Assembly: GCF_003054195.1 (NCBI RefSeq)
Contig: NZ_QBKP01000022.1
Coordinates: forward strand, 1-61,601
Length of the DNA: 61,601 nucleotides
Direction of reading: 5' to 3'
Source of the DNA: Gemmobacter caeni
GTDB taxonomy: Bacteria > Pseudomonadota > Alphaproteobacteria > Rhodobacterales > Rhodobacteraceae
Shown here: piece after piece, positions 45,710 to 56,004 of the stretch
Layout of the letters: every line of letters begins with the position of its first letter
Position numbering within the stretch: the stretch's first letter is position 1
Notes under the pieces: generated by a model
Database searches by the model: none
What the model was told of the DNA's origin: nothing
The model's input: the letters and a program-made list of their open reading frames with translations, nothing else
Translations under genes and position numbers: made by a program

Positions 45710-46546
45710 ATGGGCAGGCCCCTGTATCAACGATCCCCGATGCCGGGCCTTGGCCTGTCGGCGGGGATCACCCTGACGATGCTGTCCATCGTCGTGCTGC
45801 TGCCGGTGGGCGCCCTTCTTGCGAAGGGCGTCAGCTTCGGGCCGGGCAACCTGTGGGATGTGGTGAACCGTGAGCGTGTCTGGTCGGCGCTGTTCCTGTC
45901 GTTCCGGCTGTCATTCTTTGCCGCAATCTTCAATCTGGTGTTCGGCACGCTGCTGGCCTGGGTTCTGGTGCGCTACCGCTTTGCGGGTCGCAGGCTGCTG
46001 GATGCGGCGGTGGATCTGCCCTTCGCCCTGCCAACAGCGGTGGCGGGGATCGCCCTGACCGCGCTTTACGCGCCGAACGGGGTGCTGGGCGGTCTGGCGC
46101 AACAGATCGGCTGGAAGATCGCCTATACCCAGACCGGCATCCTGATCGCGCTGGTCTTCGTGGGCCTGCCCTTCGTGGCACGCACCGTTCAGCCCGTGGT
46201 CGAGGAGATCGAGCGCGAGGTGGAAGAGGCATCCGCCACTTTGGGGGCCAGCCGTCTCACGACCCTGCGCCGGGTCATCCTGCCCATGCTCGCCCCCGCC
46301 GCGCTGACCGGCTTCGCACTGGCGCTGGCGCGGGCGGTGGGGGAATACGGTTCGGTCATTTTCATCGCCGGAAATATCCCGCTGAAAACCGAAATTGCGC
46401 CGCTGCTCATCGTCATCCAGCTTGAAGAGTTCAACTATGACGCGGCGGCGGCCATCGGCATCGCGATGCTGACCATCAGCTTTGCCATGCTGCTGGCCAT
46501 CAACCTCATCCAGATCTGGAGCCGCCGGAGGATTGGCTATGTCTGA
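45710..46546 (+). CDS. cysT: Sulfate ABC transporter permease CysT (CysU)
   Basis: A 278-residue membrane permease with about six helices. The start at 45710 (MGRPLYQRSPMPGLGLS) follows GAGGCGGTG, 7 bp after the cysP stop. The ATPase-contact loop EEIEREVEEASATLGASRLTT is typical. It pairs with CysW. It overlaps cysW by 8 bp. Confidence 0.94.
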   Translation: MGRPLYQRSPMPGLGLSAGITLTMLSIVVLLPVGALLAKGVSFGPGNLWDVVNRERVWSALFLSFRLSFFAAIFNLVFGTLLAWVLVRYRFAGRRLLDAAVDLPFALPTAVAGIALTALYAPNGVLGGLAQQIGWKIAYTQTGILIALVFVGLPFVARTVQPVVEEIEREVEEASATLGASRLTTLRRVILPMLAPAALTGFALALARAVGEYGSVIFIAGNIPLKTEIAPLLIVIQLEEFNYDAAAAIGIAMLTISFAMLLAINLIQIWSRRRIGYV

Positions 46547-47402
46547 TGCGTCCGCTTTTTCCTTTCGCGCCCCGACCGACGAGTCGCCTCTGGTCCGCCG
46601 CGCATTGATCGGTGTCGCTGTGCTGGGCCTTGGCCTGCTGGTCGGCGCCCCGCTGGTCGCGGTCTTTGCCGAGGCGCTGAAACAGGGCTGGCTTGCGGCG
46701 CTGAAAAGCCTTGGCAACCGGGACGCGCTGTCCGCGATTTGGCTGACATTGACGATTGCGGCGATTTCCGTGCCGTTGAACGCGGTCTTCGGCATCGCCG
46801 CCGCCTGGCTGATCACCCGGTTTGATTTCCGGGGAAAGGCGTTCCTCATCACACTGATCGACCTGCCGTTCTCGGTGTCGCCGGTGGTGGCGGGGCTGTG
46901 CATCGTGCTGATGTTCGGCGCCAATTCGCTGCTGGGTGGCTGGCTGGTGGCGCAGGGTTTCCCCATCGTCTTCGCACTGCCGGGCATTGTTCTGGCGACC
47001 GTGTTCATCACTTTCCCCTTCATCGCGCGCGAACTGATCCCGGTGATGATCGAGCAGGGCCGGGCCGAGGAGGAGGCGGCGCTGACTCTGGGGGCGGGTG
47101 GCTGGCACCTCTTCCGCACCGTGACGCTGCCCAACATCCGCTGGGCGCTGCTGTATGGCGTGCTGCTGTGCAACGCCCGCGCCATGGGCGAGTTTGGCGC
47201 GGTGGCCGTGGTGTCGGGCAAGATCCGGGGCCAGACAGCGACCATGCCGATCACCATCGAGATGCTTTACAACGAATATCTTTCGGTCGCGGCTTTCTCG
47301 CTTGCCGCCGTGCTGACACTGCTCGCCCTGGTCACGCTGCTGGCCAAGACCGTGCTGGAGCGGCGCCACGCCGACCAGATCGCCGCAACCCACCGCCATT
47401 GA
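46539..47402 (+). CDS. cysW: Sulfate ABC transporter permease CysW
   Basis: A 287-residue permease with six helices and the ATPase-contact loop [21 protein letters not shown]. The ATG at 46539 lies 8 bp inside cysT, so translation is coupled. It forms the membrane channel with CysT. Confidence 0.94.
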   Translation: MSDASAFSFRAPTDESPLVRRALIGVAVLGLGLLVGAPLVAVFAEALKQGWLAALKSLGNRDALSAIWLTLTIAAISVPLNAVFGIAAAWLITRFDFRGKAFLITLIDLPFSVSPVVAGLCIVLMFGANSLLGGWLVAQGFPIVFALPGIVLATVFITFPFIARELIPVMIEQGRAEEEAALTLGAGGWHLFRTVTLPNIRWALLYGVLLCNARAMGEFGAVAVVSGKIRGQTATMPITIEMLYNEYLSVAAFSLAAVLTLLALVTLLAKTVLERRHADQIAATHRH

Positions 47403-47412
47403 GGAGGCTGCC

Positions 47413-48132
47413 ATGCATATCGAGATCGACGAAATCGCCAAAAGCTTCGGCACCACCGCCGCGCTGCATCCGGTCAGCCTGTCCATCCCCTCGGGGGCGC
47501 TGGTGGCGCTGCTCGGGCCTTCGGGATCGGGCAAGACTACCCTGCTGCGCATTCTGGGGGGGCTGGAATACCCCAATTCCGGTCGGGTTCTGTTTGACGG
47601 CGAGGATGCCACCGGGCTGACAGTGCAGGAGCGGCGGGCCGGGTTCGTGTTCCAGTCCTACGCGCTGTTCCGGCACATGACGGTGTTCGAGAATATCGCC
47701 TATGGCCTGAAGGCCCGTCCCCGTGCCACGCGGCCCCCCGCGGCGGAAATCGCACGCCGGGTGCAACGCCTGCTCGACCTGATTCAGTTGCCTGACATCG
47801 CTGCGCGCTATCCTGCGCAACTGTCGGGCGGGCAGCGGCAGCGGGTGGCGCTGGCCCGTGCGCTGGCCATCGAGCCGCGCATGTTGTTGCTGGACGAACC
47901 TTTCGGGGCACTGGACGCGCGGGTTCGCAAGGAACTTCGACAGGGACTGCGCGACATTCACGATGCGACGGGGCTGACTTCGGTCTTCGTGACGCATGAT
48001 CAGGAAGAGGCGATGGAGCTGGCCGATCTGGTCGTCGTCATGTCGATGGGCCGGATCGAACAGGTCGGGCGACCACAGGATATCCGTGCCCGTCCCGCCA
48101 CAGCCTTCGTCCGCGATTTCATCGCCGCCTGA
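47413..48132 (+). CDS. cysA: Sulfate ABC transporter ATP-binding protein, short form
   Basis: A 239-residue ABC ATPase. Walker [12 protein letters not shown], signature [11 protein letters not shown], Walker [13 protein letters not shown], and the switch His in VTHDQEEAM are complete. It ends soon after the ABC domain and lacks the C-terminal regulatory/TOBE part (about 100 residues) of typical CysA. ATP hydrolysis should be intact; sulfur-dependent inhibition through the C-terminal domain may be lost. AGGAGG precedes the ATG. Confidence 0.93.
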   Translation: MHIEIDEIAKSFGTTAALHPVSLSIPSGALVALLGPSGSGKTTLLRILGGLEYPNSGRVLFDGEDATGLTVQERRAGFVFQSYALFRHMTVFENIAYGLKARPRATRPPAAEIARRVQRLLDLIQLPDIAARYPAQLSGGQRQRVALARALAIEPRMLLLDEPFGALDARVRKELRQGLRDIHDATGLTSVFVTHDQEEAMELADLVVVMSMGRIEQVGRPQDIRARPATAFVRDFIAA

Positions 48133-48137
48133 CCGCG

Positions 48138-48596
48138 ATGGACCGGATCGACCGCCAGATCCTGACCGAACTGCAGCGCGACGCGAGCCAGTCGCTGGCC
48201 CGGCTTGCCCATCAGGTTGGTCTGTCACAGACCCCCTGCTGGAAACGGGTGCAGAAGCTGGAGGCGGCAGGCATCATCACGGGCCGGGTCGCATTGGTCG
48301 ATCCGGCGCGCGTCGGGCTGGGGCTGACGGTCTTTGTCGAAATTGCCGCCATCGAACACAGTGATGAATGGCGGGCAGAGTTTCTGGCCGCCCTCGATCC
48401 CCGTCCCGAGGTGATGGAGGTTCATCGTCTGGGCGGGTCGATGGATTACATGCTGCGTGTCGTGGTGCCTGATATGGCGGCCTTTGATCGTTTCTACCAG
48501 GAACTGACGCAGACCGTCCGCCTGCGCGCCATCATTTCCCGCTTTGTGATGGAGACATTGCGCCGCCGAGACGTGCTGCCGATCCCGGAGGCCTGA
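48138..48596 (+). CDS. Lrp/AsnC-family transcriptional regulator
   Basis: A 152-residue protein with the N-terminal HTH (DRQILTELQRDASQSLARLA, then CWKRVQKLEAAGII) and a C-terminal RAM (ligand-binding) domain. It starts 5 bp after cysA, so it is probably co-transcribed. Members near sulfur genes often respond to cysteine, but the ligand here is not shown by the sequence. Confidence 0.88.
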   Translation: MDRIDRQILTELQRDASQSLARLAHQVGLSQTPCWKRVQKLEAAGIITGRVALVDPARVGLGLTVFVEIAAIEHSDEWRAEFLAALDPRPEVMEVHRLGGSMDYMLRVVVPDMAAFDRFYQELTQTVRLRAIISRFVMETLRRRDVLPIPEA

Positions 48597-48611
48597 CTGC
48601 GCGTCGCGGGG

Positions 48612-49394
48612 TCAGGCTCCGGTCAGCACCGATTGCGGCAAGACCCATGGCCCCTCTGCCGGTGCGGTATTGGCGCGGATGGCGCAGCCAAAGGCGGTTT
48701 GCAGCACCGTATCGGCCAGAACCTCTGCCGGGGCGCCCTGTGCAGCCAGCCTCCCGCCCGCCATCAGCAGTACCCGGTCCGCCACCATGGCTGTCAGGTT
48801 GAGGTCATGTAGCACCATGATCACCCCGCCGCCCGCGCGGGCAAACCGCTGCGCCAGCCGCATCACCAGAAGCTGATGCGCGATGTCGAGGCTGGCGACG
48901 GGTTCGTCCAGCATCAGCCAGCCGGGGCCTGACGGCGTGACCGGCTGGCGGGCCTGCGCCAGAACGCGGGCCAGTTGCACCCGCGCCTGTTCGCCCCCTG
49001 ACAGGTCGTGATAGGGGCGGGGGCCATAGCCGGGCAGGTCGACTTCGGTCAGCAGGCGCTCGGGCAGGGTCGGGTCATGCGCACCGATCCCGGCCTCCAG
49101 CCCCAGCCGCACGATCTCGGCTGCGGTGAAGGGAAAGGCGACATGGGTTTCCTGCGCCAGAACGGCGCGGAACCCGGCCAGCCTTGGTCCCGGTGTGCGG
49201 GCGATGTCATGCCCGTTCAGGTTTACACGCCCGCGATAGGGTACCTCGCCGGTCAGGGCACGCAGAAGGGTGGTTTTGCCCGATCCGTTCGGCCCGATGA
49301 TGGCGGTAACGGTTCCGGGGCTGGCGGTGAAGTCCAGCCCGCGCAGGATCTCGCGCCGTCCCAGCGTGACATGAAGGTCTTGGGTTTCCAGCAT
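48612..49394 (-). CDS. hmuV: Haem ABC transporter ATP-binding protein HmuV
   Basis: A 260-residue ABC ATPase. Walker [12 protein letters not shown], signature LSGGEQARVQLARVL, Walker B WLMLDEPVASLD, and the switch His in VLHDLNL are present. It drives haem import through HmuU. It starts 1 bp after the hmuU stop and ends the hmuSTUV unit. Confidence 0.93.
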   Translation of the reverse strand: MLETQDLHVTLGRREILRGLDFTASPGTVTAIIGPNGSGKTTLLRALTGEVPYRGRVNLNGHDIARTPGPRLAGFRAVLAQETHVAFPFTAAEIVRLGLEAGIGAHDPTLPERLLTEVDLPGYGPRPYHDLSGGEQARVQLARVLAQARQPVTPSGPGWLMLDEPVASLDIAHQLLVMRLAQRFARAGGGVIMVLHDLNLTAMVADRVLLMAGGRLAAQGAPAEVLADTVLQTAFGCAIRANTAPAEGPWVLPQSVLTGA

Positions 49395-49395
49395 C

Positions 49396-50454
49396 CTACA
49401 ACCCCATCCCGCCCTTGCGGCGCAGCAAAATCCACAGGAAGACCGGCGCGCCGAGGCAGGCCGTCACGATGCCGATGGGCAGTTCGGCCGGGGCCACGAG
49501 GCTGCGCGCGATCATATCGGCGCCGACCAGCAGCCCGCCGCCCAGCAGCGCGGCCTGTGGCAGGATATGGCGGTGATCCGGCCCGCCCAGCAGGCGCAGC
49601 AGATGCGGCACCACGATGCCGACAAAGCCGATGCCGCCCGCCACCGCGACCGCCGCGCCCGCCGCTGCGGCGACGCCAAGGATGGCGAAGCGCTTCACCC
49701 GCTCGACGGCAATGCCCATATGGGCAGCCTGCGCCTCGCCCAGTGCCAGCGCGTTCAGCCCGCGTGCGAGCAGCGGCGACAGCACCAGAACCGGCAGGAT
49801 CAGCGGCAGGCTGGCGCCGATGCGGGGCCAGCTTGCCCCGGCGAGCGAACCCATGCCCCAGAAGGTCAGATCGCGCAATTGCCGGTCGTCAGCCAGATAG
49901 ACGAGGATGCCGGTCAGCGCGCCTGCCAGCGCCCCCAGCGCGATCCCGGCCAGCAGCATGGTGGCAACCGAGGTGCGCCCGCCGCGCGTGGCGACGCGGT
50001 AAAGCAGCAGCGTGGCGACCCAGCCGCCCAGAAAGGCCGCCAGCGGCACCAGATGCGCGCCGACAAAGGCGGCGACCCCGGCGGGCAACAGCCCGCCCAG
50101 CACGATGGCCAGCACCGCCCCCAGCCCCGCGCCCGCGCCGACGCCGACGATACCCGGATCGGCCAGCGGATTGCGGAACAGCCCCTGCATCAGCGCGCCT
50201 GACACCGCCAGCGCGGCGCCAACCATCAATCCCAGCGCCAGACGCGGCAGCCGGATGTCCCACAGGATCACCTGCGCGCGCCGGTCCAGCCCTTCGCCGG
50301 TCAGCGCCGACAGAAGCTCGGTCGGGCCAAGCCCCGCCGCGCCGGTGCCCAGCGACAACAGGGCCAGCAACAGCGTGCCAAGCGCCAGCAGCAAGGTAAC
50401 GCGGCGCGGGTCAGGACGGGCGAGGCCATGGGCGACGGGGGAGAGGGCCACCAT
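49396..50454 (-). CDS. hmuU: Haem ABC transporter permease HmuU
   Basis: A 352-residue FecCD-type permease with about ten helices. Conserved segments are RLPRLALGLMVGAALAVSGA, GGIGFVGIVVPHLLRLLGG and the end ELPIGIVTACLGAPVFLWIL. It carries haem across the inner membrane with HmuV and HmuT. It starts 2 bp after hmuT. Confidence 0.93.
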   Translation of the reverse strand: MVALSPVAHGLARPDPRRVTLLLALGTLLLALLSLGTGAAGLGPTELLSALTGEGLDRRAQVILWDIRLPRLALGLMVGAALAVSGALMQGLFRNPLADPGIVGVGAGAGLGAVLAIVLGGLLPAGVAAFVGAHLVPLAAFLGGWVATLLLYRVATRGGRTSVATMLLAGIALGALAGALTGILVYLADDRQLRDLTFWGMGSLAGASWPRIGASLPLILPVLVLSPLLARGLNALALGEAQAAHMGIAVERVKRFAILGVAAAAGAAVAVAGGIGFVGIVVPHLLRLLGGPDHRHILPQAALLGGGLLVGADMIARSLVAPAELPIGIVTACLGAPVFLWILLRRKGGMGL

Positions 50455-50456
50455 CC

Positions 50457-51293
50457 TCAGCCCCCTGCCTGGCCGTACAGCGCGTCATACAGTGCGCGGG
50501 CTGCCTCGGGCGTGCGGGGACCGAAGCCCAGAAGCAGCATCCCTTCCATCCGTACCAGCGCCCCATTGCGCGCGGCCGGGGTTTCGGCCAGCGCGGGATG
50601 GGCCAGGATATCGGCATCGGCGATGGACAGATCCCCCTCGCGCGCCATCATCAGGATCAGATCGGGCGCGGCGGTCAGGACAGCCTCGTCCGCGATCTGC
50701 TTGTAGCCCTGAAATCCGGTCGCGGCATTTTCACCGCCCGCGAGACGGATGATACCCTCCGCTTCGGTGCCTTCACCACCCGCCATGATCCGCCCGCCTT
50801 GCAGCGACAGGATGAACAGCACACGCTTGCGGTCGGTCACGGCGGCGGCGCGGGCTTCGGCGGCGGCCAGCCCGTCCTGCACCTGTGCCGCGAGCGCAGC
50901 ACCGGCCTCGGGCATGTCCAGCGCGGCGGCGACGGCGGTGATCTTGTCGGCTATCCCCTGCGGCGTGGGGTCTTCGGGCACGAGCACGAAGGGCGCACCC
51001 GCCGCCTTCAGCACATCCACCGCCTGCTGCGGCCCGGCATCACCTTCGGCCACGATCAGGTCAGGGTCGAGCGACAGCACCCCTTCGGCTGACAGCGCGC
51101 GGATGTAGCCGACATCGGGCAAAGCCTCGATCTCGGGCGGGAAGTTCGAGGTGGTGTCGCGCGCCACCAGCCGGTCCTGCGCGCCCAGCGCCACGGCGAT
51201 TTCCGTGACGGAGCCGCCAAGCGTGATGACCCGCTCGCCCCCGGCCAGCGCGGGGCTGGCCAGAAGCAGTGCAGACAGCGTCAGAGCCTTCAT
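50457..51293 (-). CDS. hmuT: Haem ABC transporter substrate-binding protein HmuT
   Basis: A 278-residue periplasmic haem-binding protein of the class III (FecB/BtuF) fold. A signal peptide ends at ALA (about residue 17) before GGERVITLGG. The ATG at 51293 overlaps the hmuS stop by 4 bp. It hands haem from the outer-membrane receptor to HmuU. The axial Tyr or His ligand could not be assigned with confidence. Confidence 0.9.
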   Translation of the reverse strand: MKALTLSALLLASPALAGGERVITLGGSVTEIAVALGAQDRLVARDTTSNFPPEIEALPDVGYIRALSAEGVLSLDPDLIVAEGDAGPQQAVDVLKAAGAPFVLVPEDPTPQGIADKITAVAAALDMPEAGAALAAQVQDGLAAAEARAAAVTDRKRVLFILSLQGGRIMAGGEGTEAEGIIRLAGGENAATGFQGYKQIADEAVLTAAPDLILMMAREGDLSIADADILAHPALAETPAARNGALVRMEGMLLLGFGPRTPEAARALYDALYGQAGG

Positions 51294-52345
51294 GCCGGCA
51301 CCGCTTCCAGGCGCGGCAGCGAATGGGCCAGCGCGTTCCACGCATCTGCCGGGGTATCCTTGCGATAGCCAAAGATTTGCAGGATCAGCCCGCCTTCGGC
51401 GTCAAAAGCCTCGATGCTGATCGCGGCGCCGGTGCGGGTGGGCTTGTTCACGCACCAGACCTCGGCGATATGGTCGCTGCGCAGATGCAGGTTGAAGCGC
51501 GGGTCCATGACGTTGATCCACGGCCCCATCGGCACCACCCGTTCGATCGGGCCGCCATGGATCTGGATGCAGCCCATGTTGCCCACGAAGATCATCACCG
51601 GCACGCGTTCTTCTGCGGCGCGGGTCAGCGTTTCCGTCACCGCACGCGGCTCCAGCGCCACGGCATAAGGCGCCCCGGCCACGCGATAGGCGCCCAGACG
51701 ATTCATCTTCTGTGCCTTGACCAGTTTCAGAAACTGGTGGGTGTCGGTCATGCGGTCCCAGTCGGCGCGCAGGGCAGCGGCGCGGTCGGGGGCGGATTTC
51801 GCCGGTTCCACCGGCTTGCGGGCCTCATAGCTCCGCTCGGCCTGTTGATCGGGCAGGCGCAGCGCATCGACCAGACGGGCAAAGGCCGCCGCATCCGATT
51901 CAGGCTTCAGATGCACCTTGTGAACCGCATCGCCTGCCGCATCAAAGACCTGAAGGCTGCGCTTGACCGTGCCATCCGCGGCGGTTTCCTCGACCGCGAA
52001 ACCATGCAGCCAGTGCGAGGGGAAGATCCGCATGTCGATTTCCGGGTCCAGCACCATGGCAGCATGCGGGCCGCCACGATAGTCGCTGTAGGTGCCGCGC
52101 CGTTCATGCACGCAACTTTCGTTCCGCGTCAGCGCCAGCACATCGCCCAGATCGCGGATCAGCGGGAACAGCCGGTCGGGCGTCGCATCAATGGCGACCG
52201 TGCCATGGCCGATATGGGCAGCGACCAGCGCCGCTTCGGTCAGACCGTGCGCCGCCGCGAAATCGCGGGCGCGGGTCTTGGGAGATTCCGCGCGCAGGGC
52301 ACGGATGGCGGGGGCATCAAGAGGCAGTGTCTGGCCGTCGGCCAT
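51290..52345 (-). CDS. hmuS: Haem-degrading/haem-carrier protein HmuS
   Basis: A 351-residue cytosolic protein of the HemS/ChuX fold, made of two similar halves (about 1-175 and 180-351). HERRGTYSDY, VMIFVGNMGCIQIHGGPIE and WINVMDPRFNLHLR are typical. It binds incoming haem and either stores it or supports its breakdown. It leads the hmuSTUV unit, divergent from hmuR. Confidence 0.92.
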   Translation of the reverse strand: MADGQTLPLDAPAIRALRAESPKTRARDFAAAHGLTEAALVAAHIGHGTVAIDATPDRLFPLIRDLGDVLALTRNESCVHERRGTYSDYRGGPHAAMVLDPEIDMRIFPSHWLHGFAVEETAADGTVKRSLQVFDAAGDAVHKVHLKPESDAAAFARLVDALRLPDQQAERSYEARKPVEPAKSAPDRAAALRADWDRMTDTHQFLKLVKAQKMNRLGAYRVAGAPYAVALEPRAVTETLTRAAEERVPVMIFVGNMGCIQIHGGPIERVVPMGPWINVMDPRFNLHLRSDHIAEVWCVNKPTRTGAAISIEAFDAEGGLILQIFGYRKDTPADAWNALAHSLPRLEAVPA

Positions 52346-52460
52346 GGCGGCATCCTTTCGTCATGCGAATCTGGACGGGGCGCATGTCTGGCGGAGGCCG
52401 GGTGAAACCCAAGGGCCGGGCTGGGGCGCGATTTGGTGTCAGGCAGCCGGAAGAGGATAC

Positions 52461-52489
52461 TTGACAATTACACTCGGCATTTCTAGAAG
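52461..52489 (+). promoter_or_regulatory. Probable hmuR promoter (TTGACA-N17-TAGAAG)
   Basis: A perfect -35 TTGACA (52461-52466) and a -10 TAGAAG (52484-52489) with optimal 17-bp spacing, about 106 bp upstream of the hmuR ATG. The palindrome TTCTAGAA (52481-52488) overlaps the -10 and could be an iron-regulator site. I cannot match it firmly to a Fur, Irr or RirA consensus. Confidence 0.6.
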
Positions 52490-52594
52490 CCAAAAACTGA
52501 CAGATCAAGTCGGATTTTCCGACCCTGCGCCGCCAGCAGTGGAAACGACCACGGCCAGCCCTTCAAAAACAAGAATGTCACCGAAGGGACAGCC

Positions 52595-54676
52595 ATGCCT
52601 ATTCACACCCGCGCAAGACGCGCACTTCTCATGACCGCCGCCACCGCGATGGCGCTGACCGCCCAACCCGTCGCCGCACAGGATGCCACCGAGGCGGGCG
52701 GTTTCTTCCAGATGCTTGGCCGCATTATTCTTGGCACCGGCACGGCGAAAGTGGCCATCGACACCCCGCAGGCCGTCAGCGTGATCGAACAGCAGGACAT
52801 CGACCGCGCCCAGCCCCTGAGTGTGGGTGACCTGTTCAAGGGGGTGCCGGGGGTGCAGGCCACCGGGGCTTCGGCCCGGCCCATGGGGCAGTCGTTCAAC
52901 ATCCGCGGTATCGGCAATACCGAACAGACCGCTTCGGAAGAGCGGATCAAGGTCGTCGTGGATGGTGCCCCGAAATTCTTTGAACAGTATCGCATGGGCT
53001 CGTTCTTCGGCGACCCGGAACTGTTCAAGCGCGTCGAAGTGCTGCGCGGCCCGGCCTCGTCCACGCTTTATGGCTCGGGCACGATCGGTGGCGTGGTGTC
53101 CTTCACCACCAAGGATGCGTCGGATTTCCTGACGGCAGAGGAAAACAATGCCCTGCGCTTCAAGGCGGGCTATGGCTCCAACGGTGACAGCTCGCGGCTG
53201 GGGTTGATCTGGGCCACCCGGCGCGGCAATGCCGAATTTCTTGGCGCGCTGAACAGCTCGCGCGGCGGGCAGATGAAGGACGGTGCTGGCAATGCGCTGC
53301 AAGGCACCGAACACGAGGCGATGTCGGGCCTTGTGAAAGGCAAGTTCAACCTCGGCGAGGGCGATGAGCAAAGCGTCACCCTGTCTTTCTCGCGCACCGA
53401 CAGCGATCTTGACGATACGGCGGTGGCGCAGACCGGCGGCGCGGCGATGGCGGGCTTTGGCACCGCCGATGTGCACACCATCGACGATACCGCCACGCTG
53501 ACCTGGCATCACGGTTTTGCCGACAACCCGTTCCTCGATCTGACGGTGCAGCTTTCCTACACCGATACCACGGCGAAGAAGCGCAACTTCTCGTTCGGGT
53601 TCATGTGTGCGCCGGGCACGATGCAGGTGCTGTGTGACAGTGATTTCGCCTATCAGACCACGACGCTGCGGGTGGAAAACACCGCCGAGCTTTCGGCGGG
53701 CAACTGGGACAACTTCGTCACTTTCGGCGTCCAGGTGTCGGAACAGAAGCGCGTCGCCACCTCGTCGGTCGGCGCGCTGGGCTTCCACCCCGAAGGTACA
53801 GACCGCAAGACCGGCGTCTATGTGCAGGGTGAATTCACCTGGAACGACCGCCTGACCATCATGCCGGGCCTGCGCGCCGATTTCGGCCAGCGCACGCCGT
53901 CGGCGGCCTCGGTTGCGGCGGGGGCAAGTGCCGCGGACGATACCGCCGTCTCACCCAAGCTTTCGGTGCTTTACGAGATCAATGAACAATGGGGCGTCTT
54001 CGGCACCTGGGCCCGGACCGAGCGGATGCCGACGCTGGACGAGCTTTACAGCTATTCCGCCGGGGAAACTCCGAGTCTGAACCTGGACAAGGAAGAGGCC
54101 GAGACGGTGGAGCTGGGCTTCACCTTCCAGCGCCAGAACCTGCTGTCAGAGGGCGACAGCCTGCAACTGAAAGCCACCGCCTTCCACAATGACCTGACCA
54201 ACCTTATCGCGCGTGATTCCACCCCCGGAACACCGTATTACCGCAATATCGCGGCGGCAAAGATCTGGGGCGCCGAACTGGAGGCGGCCTATGACGCGGA
54301 GCGCTGGTTCGGGAGCCTGGCCTGGAGCCATGTGAAATCGAAGGATTCGGCGACTGGTCTGACTCTGGCCGACACGCCTGCCGAAAATGTTGCGCTGACG
54401 CTGGGTGCCAAACTGCCCGAGCACAATCTGGTGCTTGGCTGGCGCGGCTACTACTTCGACGGGATCACCACCTCTTCCGCCACCACCTCGGCCGGGGCCT
54501 ATGACACGCATGACATCTTCGTCACCTGGACGCCGGACAGCGGTGTCCTTGCCGGGATGGATGTGAACTTCGCGGTCGAGAACGTGTTCGACCAAAGCTA
54601 TCGCAACAACCTGTCGCTGGATGCGGCGCCGGGACGGAACGCGAAACTGTCGATCAGCAAGGCGTTCACATGGTAA
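52595..54676 (+). CDS. hmuR: TonB-dependent haem/haemoglobin receptor HmuR
   Basis: A 693-residue outer-membrane receptor. A signal peptide (about 1-28) ends at VAA. The plug domain (about 55-175) has [20 protein letters not shown] and [11 protein letters not shown]. The barrel follows and ends with Trp (KAFTW), the usual outer-membrane C terminus. [17 protein letters not shown] stands at the site of the FRAP-NPDL haem motif. It imports haem with TonB energy. It overlaps exbB by 7 bp. Confidence 0.94.
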   Translation: MPIHTRARRALLMTAATAMALTAQPVAAQDATEAGGFFQMLGRIILGTGTAKVAIDTPQAVSVIEQQDIDRAQPLSVGDLFKGVPGVQATGASARPMGQSFNIRGIGNTEQTASEERIKVVVDGAPKFFEQYRMGSFFGDPELFKRVEVLRGPASSTLYGSGTIGGVVSFTTKDASDFLTAEENNALRFKAGYGSNGDSSRLGLIWATRRGNAEFLGALNSSRGGQMKDGAGNALQGTEHEAMSGLVKGKFNLGEGDEQSVTLSFSRTDSDLDDTAVAQTGGAAMAGFGTADVHTIDDTATLTWHHGFADNPFLDLTVQLSYTDTTAKKRNFSFGFMCAPGTMQVLCDSDFAYQTTTLRVENTAELSAGNWDNFVTFGVQVSEQKRVATSSVGALGFHPEGTDRKTGVYVQGEFTWNDRLTIMPGLRADFGQRTPSAASVAAGASAADDTAVSPKLSVLYEINEQWGVFGTWARTERMPTLDELYSYSAGETPSLNLDKEEAETVELGFTFQRQNLLSEGDSLQLKATAFHNDLTNLIARDSTPGTPYYRNIAAAKIWGAELEAAYDAERWFGSLAWSHVKSKDSATGLTLADTPAENVALTLGAKLPEHNLVLGWRGYYFDGITTSSATTSAGAYDTHDIFVTWTPDSGVLAGMDVNFAVENVFDQSYRNNLSLDAAPGRNAKLSISKAFTW

Positions 54677-55581
54677 CCGCGCGGCTTCTGCTGGTTCTGG
54701 CGCTTCTGGCGGGCCCTGCTTTCGGGCAGACGTCTCCCCTTGGCTCGGGGCTGGCAGAGCCACCGGCGCAGCCCGTGGCCCCCTTGTCCGATCCTCTGGA
54801 CCGGGCAGGGTTGCCGCAGGCCGAACCCGGTGCCGGGGCTGCGGCCGCCCCGGCGCCGGATACCGCCGCCGTTGCGCCGGTCAGCCCGGCGCCGGCCGGC
54901 GGGCACGGGGATCTGGTGACCATCGTGTCCCAGGCGCACTGGCTGGTGCAGGCCGTCATGGCGTTGCTGGCGTTCGCCGCGCTGGTGGCGCTGACCGTCT
55001 GGCTGCACAAGACCGTCGAATTCGCGCTTGCCCGGCGTCGGCTGGCCCAGGCGCTGAGGCTGGTGGGCAATGCCACCACGCTGGACGAAGCGGCCCGCGC
55101 CATGGACGGCACCCGTGGCCCCGGTGCGGAAATGGCGCGCGCCGCCGCACAGGAAATGGCGCTGGCGCTGGATGATCCGGCCCTGCTGACCGGCACGCGC
55201 GACCGGACCCGGCTGCTGCTGGAACGGATCGAGGCGGGCGCCGCGCTGCGCCTGCGGGCGGGCACCGGCGTTCTTGGCTCCATCGCCGCCACAGCCCCTT
55301 TCATCGGGCTGTTCGGCACGGTGTTCGGCATCATGAATTCCTTCATCGCCATCGCCGACAGCGGCACCACCAGCCTTGCCGTCGTGGCACCGGGCATTGC
55401 CGAGGCGTTGCTGGCCACGGCCATCGGGCTGGCGGCAGCCATTCCTGCGGTGTTGATCCATAATCTGTTGTCGCGGCGGCTTGCGGGATACCGCCACCGG
55501 ATGACCGACCTTGCCGCGGCGCTTGAGGCGCTGCAAAGCCGCGCGCTCGACCGGGCGGTGGCGCAGGGCAGGGGGGCCTGA
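54670..55581 (+). CDS. exbB: Biopolymer transport protein ExbB
   Basis: A 303-residue ExbB. A cleavable signal (about 1-17) is followed by a Pro/Ala-rich periplasmic part, as in other alphaproteobacterial ExbB. Membrane helices lie at about 88-110, 212-235 and 250-272. [20 protein letters not shown] and [20 protein letters not shown] are the conserved core. It forms the proton-driven motor with ExbD for TonB. Coupled to hmuR by a 7-bp overlap. Confidence 0.94.
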   Translation: MVTARLLLVLALLAGPAFGQTSPLGSGLAEPPAQPVAPLSDPLDRAGLPQAEPGAGAAAAPAPDTAAVAPVSPAPAGGHGDLVTIVSQAHWLVQAVMALLAFAALVALTVWLHKTVEFALARRRLAQALRLVGNATTLDEAARAMDGTRGPGAEMARAAAQEMALALDDPALLTGTRDRTRLLLERIEAGAALRLRAGTGVLGSIAATAPFIGLFGTVFGIMNSFIAIADSGTTSLAVVAPGIAEALLATAIGLAAAIPAVLIHNLLSRRLAGYRHRMTDLAAALEALQSRALDRAVAQGRGA

Positions 55582-55584
55582 GCC

Positions 55585-56004
55585 ATGGCGTTTTCCAGTG
55601 GCAGCCGTGACGAGGACGAGATCGCCGACATCAACGTGACGCCCTTCATTGACGTCATGCTGGTTCTGCTGATCGTCTTCATGGTCGCGGCGCCGCTGTC
55701 CACCGTTGACGTGCCGGTGAACCTGCCTGCCAGCAGCGCCCCCCCCCGTGAGCGCGAGGAGGAGCCGCTGTGGCTGACCCTGACGCGCGAAGGCGACCTG
55801 CGGTTGGGCGAAGCCACCGTATCGGCGGCGGGTCTTGGACCCGCGCTGGACCGCGCCAGTAACGGCAACCGTGCTGCGCCGGTCCTGCTGCGTGCGGACA
55901 GCAGCATTCCATATGGCGACCTTATGCGCCTGCTCGATGCCCTGCGGGCTGCGGGCTATCTGAAGGTCGCGCTGGTCGGTCTGGAAGGAGGCCCACGCCC
56001 ATGA
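55585..56004 (+). CDS. exbD: Biopolymer transport protein ExbD
   Basis: A 139-residue ExbD. The N-terminal DEIADINVTPFIDVMLVLLI contains the catalytic Asp in the membrane helix (about 20-42). The rest is periplasmic. It uses the proton gradient with ExbB to move TonB. It starts 3 bp after exbB and overlaps tonB by 4 bp. Confidence 0.94.
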   Translation: MAFSSGSRDEDEIADINVTPFIDVMLVLLIVFMVAAPLSTVDVPVNLPASSAPPREREEEPLWLTLTREGDLRLGEATVSAAGLGPALDRASNGNRAAPVLLRADSSIPYGDLMRLLDALRAAGYLKVALVGLEGGPRP

